A stretch of DNA of 64,000 nt from Faecalicatena orotica (GTDB taxonomy: Bacteria; Bacillota; Clostridia; Lachnospirales; Lachnospiraceae). The notes under the pieces are model-generated. The model had not been told where the DNA came from and did not search any database. It saw only the letters and a list, made by a program, of their open reading frames with translations. The position numbers were made by a program, and so were the translations under genes. The number at the start of each line of letters is the position of its first letter. The first letter of the stretch is position 1. The stretch lies in the NCBI RefSeq assembly GCF_003149245.1, contig NZ_QGDL01000007.1, positions 124,001-188,000 of the forward strand. The letters run 5' to 3'. This document shows, piece by piece, positions 54,097 through 61,138 of this stretch.

Positions 54097-55374
54097 ATGA
54101 TAAAGTATAAAATGAAACTGTCGAAGGAGCAGGAAGCAATCTTAAACGGCAGCAAAGGCGAGGTTATGGCAAAGGTTATGGAGACCATGATCCGTTACGG
54201 GGAATTGTTCGGGGCAGACAGGATGGTCCCGATTACCAGTGAATACAACCATCTGGTTACCTCCTTCGGACTGAAGGCGCTGGGTCCTGTATATGACCTG
54301 ATGGAGAAACTGATTGATGCAGGGTGTGTGTCCTCACAGAAATTCACCGCAGACCCGAGGCCGTTAGACAGGAATGTACCAAGCTCTTTCATACAGAATA
54401 TTGTTTTCAACCACTTTATGTACAGTAAACAGGATTTCTATGAGGACCAATTAGGGAAGCTGGGGCTGCTTGAAAGGGACGCCTTTACGTGTACCTGCTA
54501 TATGGACGAGGTAGGAAATGCACCGAAGCCGGGAGACATTCTATCCTGGTCAGAGTCCTCGGCAGTCGTATATGCGAATTCCGTACTGGGAGCCAGATGC
54601 AACCGTAATTCGGGTATTATCGACCTGATGGGATCCGTGGTGGGGTATGTGCCCTATTTCGGACTGCTGACGGATGAAGGCCGCAGGGCGGACTGGATCA
54701 TTGAAATTAAGACGACAGAGAAACCAGAAGCACAGCTGTTAGGCTCGGCAGTCGGTATGAAGGTCATGGAGGATGTCCCTTATATTGTCGGACTGGACAA
54801 ATGGCTCGGGGAACTGGACGAAGATGCAAGGACATACCTGAAGGATTTTGGGGCGGCCACGGCTTCCAACGGCGCAGTGGGGCTGTACCATGTGGAGGGA
54901 ATCACCCCGGAGGCAGTGCAGCAAAAGAAGGCACTGCTGAAAGAGAATCCGAATGTATATGTCATCGACGATGCGGAACTGAAAAGGGTCTATGACAGCT
55001 ATCCGGTCATCTGGAAAAACAAAGAGGCAAAGCCAAAGCTGTGCTTCATGGGGTGTCCGCACATGAGTCTGAACCAGCTTGTTAACTGGACCGAAAAGGT
55101 GGAGCGGGGCTTAAAAGAAGCCGGCAATGAAAAAGTCGTGATCCCTACCGTATTTACGGCTGCCCCGGCGGTACTGAAAAAGTTTGAAGAGACGCCTTAT
55201 GCGGCGCGGCTGAAAAAGACGGGGGTAATCTTATCTTACATCTGCCCCCTTATGTATATGAATAATCCTTTGAGTACGAGTATGCCTGTCATAACTTCCA
55301 GCAATAAGCTCCGTACCTATACGAGTGCGAGATACTATACGGATGAGGAAATTCTGGAACAGATCACCAGGTGA
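54097..55374 (+). CDS. Aconitase X catalytic (large) subunit
   Basis: The 425-residue protein matches the AcnX catalytic domain (DUF521): LSKEQEAILNG at the start, PITSEYNHLVTSFG, FTADPRPLD, WSESSAVVYANSVLGARCNRNSG and FMGCPHMSLNQL. Known AcnX enzymes are cis-3-hydroxy-L-proline dehydratase in bacteria and mevalonate 5-phosphate dehydratase in archaea, both Fe-S hydro-lyases. Here the block after LGAR reads CNRNSGIIDL, which differs from the SNREGG form I recall for hydroxyproline dehydratases, so another hydroxy acid is possible. The swivel subunit follows by 15 bases. Confidence 0.88.
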   Translation: MIKYKMKLSKEQEAILNGSKGEVMAKVMETMIRYGELFGADRMVPITSEYNHLVTSFGLKALGPVYDLMEKLIDAGCVSSQKFTADPRPLDRNVPSSFIQNIVFNHFMYSKQDFYEDQLGKLGLLERDAFTCTCYMDEVGNAPKPGDILSWSESSAVVYANSVLGARCNRNSGIIDLMGSVVGYVPYFGLLTDEGRRADWIIEIKTTEKPEAQLLGSAVGMKVMEDVPYIVGLDKWLGELDEDARTYLKDFGAATASNGAVGLYHVEGITPEAVQQKKALLKENPNVYVIDDAELKRVYDSYPVIWKNKEAKPKLCFMGCPHMSLNQLVNWTEKVERGLKEAGNEKVVIPTVFTAAPAVLKKFEETPYAARLKKTGVILSYICPLMYMNNPLSTSMPVITSSNKLRTYTSARYYTDEEILEQITR

Positions 55375-55389
55375 ACAAGGAGGTAAGAT

Positions 55390-55836
55390 ATGATGAAGAG
55401 TTTTCAGGGAAGGGTTGTGACCCCGGGGAATATGACTGCACAGGCGCTTGTGAGCCATGAAGGACTCAATACACTGGCGTCTTTCCAAAAAGCACTGCAG
55501 TTTGGCGATAAGAAGGCAACCTGTGGGGACCAGAACAACACAGACTTATACGGGAAACAGATGGCGGGCAGGGCACTCTGCCTGCCGAGAACCATCGGTT
55601 CCACTACAGGAGGGCTTGTTCTTTACTGTGCCTGTTCCATGAAACGGCAGCCGGCGTGTATGCTGTTTTCCGAACCGATCGACTCACTGGCCGGGGCCGG
55701 GGCAATCCTGGCGGACGTGTGGCTGAATGATGTAACGATGCCGGTGGTGGATTCACTGGGAGAAGCATTTTTAGAGTATGTGAAGGATGACATGACTATT
55801 ACGGTGAAAGAAGACGGCGTAGTGGAAGTGGGCTGA
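55390..55836 (+). CDS. Aconitase X swivel (small) subunit
   Basis: The 148-residue protein is the mobile swivel domain (DUF126) of the two-gene form of aconitase X: GRVVTPGNMTAQALVS, GKQMAGRALCLPRTIGSTTGGLVL and SLAGAGAILADVW. The Ser/Thr-rich IGSTTGG loop corresponds to the GSSSGS active-site loop of relatives. The DxxHPL block typical of other swivels is changed to NNTDLYG. Starts at 55390 or one codon later are equivalent. Last gene of the operon that begins at 45645. Confidence 0.88.
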   Translation: MMKSFQGRVVTPGNMTAQALVSHEGLNTLASFQKALQFGDKKATCGDQNNTDLYGKQMAGRALCLPRTIGSTTGGLVLYCACSMKRQPACMLFSEPIDSLAGAGAILADVWLNDVTMPVVDSLGEAFLEYVKDDMTITVKEDGVVEVG

Positions 55837-55884
55837 TAAGAGACTTCGAACAAGATATGCCAGCAGATATACAAGATGTGCCAG

Positions 55885-55907
55885 AATGAAAACACCTTCA
55901 TTTTTTT
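55885..55907 (+). terminator. Weak AT-rich terminator hairpin
   Basis: AATGAA (55885-55890) pairs with TTCATT (55897-55902) and runs into a T-tract. It could end the aconitase-X transcript before the GH3 gene; the stem is short and AT-only apart from two pairs. Confidence 0.35.
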
Positions 55908-55950
55908 GTGATATTCTTTCCGTGAATTATAAGACAGGGAGGAAAAAGAG

Positions 55951-58839
55951 ATGAAGGGAAAAAAACCAATCTCAAAAGTAACGGCAGCAGTCAGTTACAT
56001 TGTATGTGCGGCTGTCATTATCGGGCTGGTTATCGGCAATTCATATGCATTGAAATATCAGAACCTGATATCTGTATATTTTAATCAGCCGACACAGAAG
56101 GTAGTATCGTCGGAGAGTGAGGAGACAGAACACTTTGTCAGTGATTTTGACAGCAAAGAAGAGCGTAAGGCTCATCTGGAGGAACTGGGAACACAGCTTG
56201 AGGCAGAAGGAATCGTGCTTCTTAGGAACCAGGATGGGGCGCTTCCGCTTGGGGACGGTGCGAAGATCAGCCTGTTCGGACAGGACAGCGTGGACCCGGT
56301 TTACGGGGGCGGAGGAGCCAGCACGATTGATACATCTGTGGCAGTTAACATTAAGGATGCCTTTACCGACAGGGGGCTGACACTGAATGACACCCTGTGG
56401 GATTTCTATGACACGGGTGCCGGAAAGGATTACAGGAAGACACAGCCTGATGTTTACGGAGTCGGGGCATTTACGGTCAATGAGGTCCCGGCAGATGTTT
56501 ACACAGAGGAAGTGAAGGGAAGCTTTGCAGAGTTTGCCGATGCGGCGGTTGTCATGATCGGACGCACGGGAAGCGAGGTATCCGACCATTCCGCAAAAGC
56601 AATGGACACAGGATATCATTACCTCCAGCTGGACGGCAATGAGAGGGATATGCTTCAGATGGCGGCAGACAACTTTGAGAAGGTAATCGTAGTGCTCAAT
56701 ACATCGAATCCTATGGAATTAGGCGTACTGGAAGAATACGATGTCGATGCGGTTCTCTGGGCCGGTGCATTGGGCCAGACAGGTTCCTATGCTGTGGCAG
56801 ATGTGCTGACAGGCGCGGTAAATCCGTCAGGCGCACTGGTAGACACTTATGCCTATGACACAACGAGCGCTCCGGGCATGGCTAATTTTGGGGATTACAC
56901 GATTGCGAACAGCAGCGTGGACCGTGGAGACAAGTATCTCGTATATGGAGAGGGGATCTATGTAGGATATCTCTATTACGAGACAAGATACGAGGATGTG
57001 GTTCTGGGTAATGAAGATCCCAAGGCCTATGATTATACGGCATCCGTGCAGTATCCGTTTGGATATGGACTTTCATATACTGACTTTGAATGGTCAGATT
57101 TCGAGATGGAAGAACAGGAGGATACTTACGAGATTTCCGTAAAAGTGAAAAATACAGGTGATGTGGCAGGAAAGGATATTGTCCAGATTTATATGCAGTC
57201 CCCTTACACAGAATATGATAAAGAAAACGGGATAGAGAAGGCTGCGGCAGAACTGGCAGGGTTCGCAAAGACATCCTTACTGGAAGCGGGAGCAGGGGAA
57301 ACGGTGACTGTCAGCGTTCCGAAAGAACTTATGAAAGCGTATGATGCAAAGGGTGCAGGAACGTATATTGTGGATGCGGGAAGCTACTATTTCGCGGCAG
57401 GTACGGATTCTCACAATGCATTAAATAACATTCTCGCTGCAAAGGGAAAGAGCACAGCAGACGGAATGGATAAAGACGGAAATGCTGATTTTGCAGCGGA
57501 GGTTACAGTAAAGGAGCTTGATACAGAGACATATGCCAGCTCAGCGGCAACGGGAAATGAGATTACGAATCAGTTTGAGAGCACTGATATCCGTTATTAT
57601 GATCCGGATTATCAGTATCTTAGCCGCAGCGACTGGGACGGCACATGGCCGGAGACATATAAAGATGGTACATGGGAGGCACCGGACGGACTTTTGGCAG
57701 ACCTGGAAATTTCCTATACAGAGGATGAGGATGCGACGGAACCTGTAACAGATACAGTTGATGAAGAACTAGGCAGGCTGAACACAGCGGCCTTAATGGA
57801 TCTGGACCCGGAAGACAGTGCATGGGATACTCTGATCCGTCAGATGAGCGTCAGCGAACTGGACAGCCTCGTCAGGATCGGGGGCTACGCTACGCAGCAG
57901 ATTGATTCGATACAGCTTCCGGCAACGACAGACAAGGACGGGACAGCGGGGATATCCAGCGCCTTAGTAGGCGGAGAGAGCGGGACGGCATATCCGCCGG
58001 AGATTGTGATCGCATCTACCTGGAATGTGGAGCTGGCCGGGGAGTTTGGCCGGTGCATCGGGGAAGACAGCATCAGCCTCGGGGTAACGGTATGGTATGC
58101 ACCAGCCTGCAATATCCACAGATCCCCATTCAGCGGCCGTAATTTCGAATACTATTCTGAGGACGGCTTCCTGTCGGGAAAGATGGCGGCCAAGACAGTG
58201 GAAGGTGCGCAGTCAAAAGGCGTGATCGTTACTGTTAAACATTTTGCATTAAACGATCAGGAGTGCAACAGAACCGGCGGGGCCATGTTTGCGAATGAGC
58301 AGTCTGTCAGGGAACTGTACCTACGGCCGTTTGAGATTGCTGTCCGCGATGCAGATGCACTGGGGATGATGGCATCTATGAACCGTCTCGGTGCAAGATG
58401 GTCGGGCGGCCATTACGGGCTTATGACCTCTACACTGAGGGAGGAATGGGGATTCAAGGGATTCGTTGTAACGGATCAGGCATCATTTGACGTATTTGCT
58501 TATGAAGATTTAAGGGAAGGACTTGAGGCGGGGACTGACCTGTGGCTGAATACGGATGCCGGCCTGTGGAAGCTCTCCGATGCCGAGATGACACCAACGG
58601 TTATAGGCAATATGCAGAAAGCGTCCGGACATATCGCATATGCAGTGGCAAACAGCAATGCCATGAATGGCCTTTCGGCAGGAAGCAGGATTGTGTCCGT
58701 TATGCCGCTCTGGATGAAGCTGCTTGTGGCACTGGATGTTGCAGCAGGAATTATCGTACTGTGTGTAGTGGTCATCACGACAGGACGACTCTTAAAGAAA
58801 AAGCAGTCAAATGCAGAAATTCAGGATCTTTCTAAATAA
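55951..58839 (+). CDS. Circularly permuted glycoside hydrolase family 3, membrane-anchored at both ends
   Basis: The 962-residue enzyme starts with a membrane helix (about 10-32), then the GH3 C-terminal sandwich (about 70-400: LEAEGIVLLRNQDGALPLG), a fibronectin-III-like domain (about 405-500: KVKNTGDVAGKDIVQIYMQ), and only then the GH3 catalytic barrel (about 620-900). The barrel has the KHFALNDQE block and nucleophile D842 in GFVVTDQASFD. A second helix (about 915-940) and a basic tail end it. Permuted GH3 beta-glucosidases are known in rumen Clostridia; anchoring at both termini is unusual. It should remove beta-linked glucose or xylose at the outer face. Start ATG behind GGGAGG. Confidence 0.9.
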   Translation: MKGKKPISKVTAAVSYIVCAAVIIGLVIGNSYALKYQNLISVYFNQPTQKVVSSESEETEHFVSDFDSKEERKAHLEELGTQLEAEGIVLLRNQDGALPLGDGAKISLFGQDSVDPVYGGGGASTIDTSVAVNIKDAFTDRGLTLNDTLWDFYDTGAGKDYRKTQPDVYGVGAFTVNEVPADVYTEEVKGSFAEFADAAVVMIGRTGSEVSDHSAKAMDTGYHYLQLDGNERDMLQMAADNFEKVIVVLNTSNPMELGVLEEYDVDAVLWAGALGQTGSYAVADVLTGAVNPSGALVDTYAYDTTSAPGMANFGDYTIANSSVDRGDKYLVYGEGIYVGYLYYETRYEDVVLGNEDPKAYDYTASVQYPFGYGLSYTDFEWSDFEMEEQEDTYEISVKVKNTGDVAGKDIVQIYMQSPYTEYDKENGIEKAAAELAGFAKTSLLEAGAGETVTVSVPKELMKAYDAKGAGTYIVDAGSYYFAAGTDSHNALNNILAAKGKSTADGMDKDGNADFAAEVTVKELDTETYASSAATGNEITNQFESTDIRYYDPDYQYLSRSDWDGTWPETYKDGTWEAPDGLLADLEISYTEDEDATEPVTDTVDEELGRLNTAALMDLDPEDSAWDTLIRQMSVSELDSLVRIGGYATQQIDSIQLPATTDKDGTAGISSALVGGESGTAYPPEIVIASTWNVELAGEFGRCIGEDSISLGVTVWYAPACNIHRSPFSGRNFEYYSEDGFLSGKMAAKTVEGAQSKGVIVTVKHFALNDQECNRTGGAMFANEQSVRELYLRPFEIAVRDADALGMMASMNRLGARWSGGHYGLMTSTLREEWGFKGFVVTDQASFDVFAYEDLREGLEAGTDLWLNTDAGLWKLSDAEMTPTVIGNMQKASGHIAYAVANSNAMNGLSAGSRIVSVMPLWMKLLVALDVAAGIIVLCVVVITTGRLLKKKQSNAEIQDLSK

Positions 58840-58878
58840 TAAGATATGGAATCTGCGGATAATAGATGATAAATAATT

Positions 58879-58923
58879 GAGGGCATGTCCGGTGCGCGGC
58901 ATAACGCGGCCGGATATACCCTC
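58879..58923 (+). terminator. GC-rich hairpin after the GH3 gene
   Basis: GAGGG (58879-58883) pairs with CCCTC (58919-58923) and TGTCCGG with CCGGATA inside, around a GCG/CGC helix. Only GATTT follows, so termination may be weak. It could instead be a leader structure for the regulator gene 26 bases on. Confidence 0.5.
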
Positions 58924-58948
58924 GATTTGACGTACTGGAGGGAAGGGA

Positions 58949-59653
58949 ATGAAACTGGCGGTTGTGGATGATGAAAAGAAAATGACAGAGCTGCTGTCAG
59001 ACTATATCAGTCGGTTTGCAGAGGAAAAGCAGATGCCGGTCCAGGTGTCCGTATTCCATCATCCGAATGATTTTCTGACAAAGTATACGAAAGATTACGA
59101 CCTGGTCCTGATGGACATCGAGATGCCGGGGCTAAATGGTATCGAAACTGCCCGGGAACTCAGGAAGATGGACGCAAGGGTCGTTTTAATGTTTATCACT
59201 AACATGGCGCAGTATGCAATCAATGGCTACGAGGTAGAAGCAGTAGATTTTATAGTCAAGCCTGTCTCCTATCCGGATTTTGCAATGAAGCTGGCAAAGG
59301 CCCTGCGCTATGTGAAACGTAATGAGGAGAAACGTCTTGTATTGAATACGCCGGATTCGGTCGTACATATTTCACTGGGGGATATTTACTATGTCGAGGT
59401 CATACGGCATTATCTCGTGTACCATACCGTGTCAGGGAACTATACCGTCCGGGGCGTACTAAAAGAAATGGACGAACTGCTCGCGGAATATCATTTTGTC
59501 AGAAGTAACCATTGTTATCTGGTAAATCTGAAGTATGTAGAGTCAATCACGGGGAATCTGGTGAAAGTAGCCGGTGATGAACTGCAGATCAGCAGAAACA
59601 AGAAGACGGAATTCATGATGGCATTTACCAGATATGTAGGAGGGATGGATTAA
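58949..59653 (+). CDS. LytTR-family response regulator (AgrA-like)
   Basis: The 234-residue protein has a receiver with D7/D8 and phosphosite D56 (LVLMDIEMPG) and a LytTR DNA-binding domain at about 130-232 (VVHISLGDIYYVEVIRHYLVYHT, FVRSNHCYLVNLKYVESI). LytTR regulators bind short direct repeats upstream of their targets; a GTTGAGGTT pair lies at 61081. The stop shares a base with the start of the kinase gene. Confidence 0.93.
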   Translation: MKLAVVDDEKKMTELLSDYISRFAEEKQMPVQVSVFHHPNDFLTKYTKDYDLVLMDIEMPGLNGIETARELRKMDARVVLMFITNMAQYAINGYEVEAVDFIVKPVSYPDFAMKLAKALRYVKRNEEKRLVLNTPDSVVHISLGDIYYVEVIRHYLVYHTVSGNYTVRGVLKEMDELLAEYHFVRSNHCYLVNLKYVESITGNLVKVAGDELQISRNKKTEFMMAFTRYVGGMD

Positions 59654-61023
59654 TGAGTGCTTTGGATGTTTTTGAAGAACTGCGTTTTATCATAGAATTG
59701 CTTGTAGCAGAACAACTATTTACGTTTCATTTCGCAAAGAGGAAGAAGGACCACGGAAGGATTAATCTGGCAGGAAGCCTTCTCCTTATTCTGACTGCAG
59801 TCAGCTTTGTACCGATCCAGAAACTGGCGGTGTCCACAGACATCAAGATGTTAATCTATACCCTGCATGTATCATGGTACATATTCCTGCTGTTTCTGAG
59901 TCTGGTACTCGTAAGGCTGACTTATGAAATCACGATAAGTGATCTTATGTTCCTGGGAATATCAAGTTATTCGGCACAGCACATTGAATATGTTGTCGTG
60001 AATGAGATACTTGCAATGGGGGTCTGGCCCGGGCTGCCGGACCATCTTATACTCTATGCACTGGTATGCATTGTTACCTGCGCGGCATGGTACTGGCTCT
60101 TAGCAAAAATTTTTGCATCAAGGTTAAAAGATCTGGAAGGAATTATTTATGAAGACAAACCTTCTACCATTTTCTACTTTGCGCTGATGCTTATCATGCT
60201 TATTGTATCTGCATTCATGGGGCAAAACCTGTTTCGTGGGGAGGATTATCCTGCCGGGGTGAATTACCGGGGTGCTCTTACGGATGTATTTAACTGTATT
60301 CTGGTACTGGTTGTCCAGTACAGTGTCTACCGGATCAGCGCCCTGAACAAGGAGAAGGAAGTAGTCAGGCAGCTCCTCTATGAACGGCAGAAACAGTATG
60401 CGCTTTCAAAGGAGAATATTGATATCATTAACCAGAAATGCCATGATCTGAAGCACCAGCTGCAGGGACTGAAGGACACGAAAGAAGAGGAACGCAGAAA
60501 GTATATCGAAGAAGTAGAAGAGTCTATTATGTTTTACGATTCGGTAGTAAAGACGAGTAATGAAGTTGTGAATACAATCCTGTCCGAGAAGAGCCTGTAC
60601 TGTGAAAAACATAAGATCCGGCTGACGTGCATTGTCGATGCAAAACCTCTGGATTTCATGAATACACTGGATATCTATGCCCTTCTTGGGAATGCTTTAG
60701 ATAATGCAATCGAATGTGTCAGTAAATATGAGGATACAGATAAAAGAGTTGTCAGCCTCAACATATCTGCGAAGGGTGGCTTTTTGTGCATACAGACAAA
60801 CAACTACATGGAGGGCGAACTAAAGTTTCAGGACGGGCTGCCGGTTTCTACGAAGGTGAGAAAGCGTGAGAACCACGGGTTCGGGATGAAGAGTATGAGA
60901 CATCTTACCGATAAATACGGTGGTACGATGTGCGCGGACATTGAAAACGGGATCTTCATGCTCCAGATTGTAATTCCCATGCCGAAAGAGTTCCTGAGAC
61001 TTCTGAACGAGGCGGGTGCGTGA
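59653..61023 (+). CDS. GHKL sensor histidine kinase (AgrC/VirS-like)
   Basis: The 456-residue kinase has about six N-terminal membrane helices (to residue about 225), a coiled stretch, the phospho-accepting His in CHDLKHQLQGL (around 265-275) and a GHKL ATPase with N-box LGNALDNAIECV and G-box NHGFGMKSM. Kinases of this class read peptides or cell-wall-active compounds. It is co-translated with the LytTR regulator and followed by a MacB-type ABC gene, the usual layout of a stress or peptide-resistance unit. Confidence 0.92.
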   Translation: MSALDVFEELRFIIELLVAEQLFTFHFAKRKKDHGRINLAGSLLLILTAVSFVPIQKLAVSTDIKMLIYTLHVSWYIFLLFLSLVLVRLTYEITISDLMFLGISSYSAQHIEYVVVNEILAMGVWPGLPDHLILYALVCIVTCAAWYWLLAKIFASRLKDLEGIIYEDKPSTIFYFALMLIMLIVSAFMGQNLFRGEDYPAGVNYRGALTDVFNCILVLVVQYSVYRISALNKEKEVVRQLLYERQKQYALSKENIDIINQKCHDLKHQLQGLKDTKEEERRKYIEEVEESIMFYDSVVKTSNEVVNTILSEKSLYCEKHKIRLTCIVDAKPLDFMNTLDIYALLGNALDNAIECVSKYEDTDKRVVSLNISAKGGFLCIQTNNYMEGELKFQDGLPVSTKVRKRENHGFGMKSMRHLTDKYGGTMCADIENGIFMLQIVIPMPKEFLRLLNEAGA

Positions 61024-61080
61024 CAGGAGCTTTGCAGCGGAATAGAAGGAAAACTGAAAAAATATGACCGGTTCTTGTAA

Positions 61081-61100
61081 GTTGAGGTTAGGTTGAGGTT
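61081..61100 (+). promoter_or_regulatory. Direct repeat, candidate LytTR-regulator site
   Basis: GTTGAGGTT occurs at 61081-61089 and again at 61092-61100, 11 bases apart, one helical turn. It lies 39 bases before the ABC transporter start and directly behind the LytTR/GHKL genes. A clear -10 is not visible. Confidence 0.4.
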
Positions 61101-61138
61101 GGGCATGTATCTTTGGTAAGACAAGGAGAGTGAATAAC

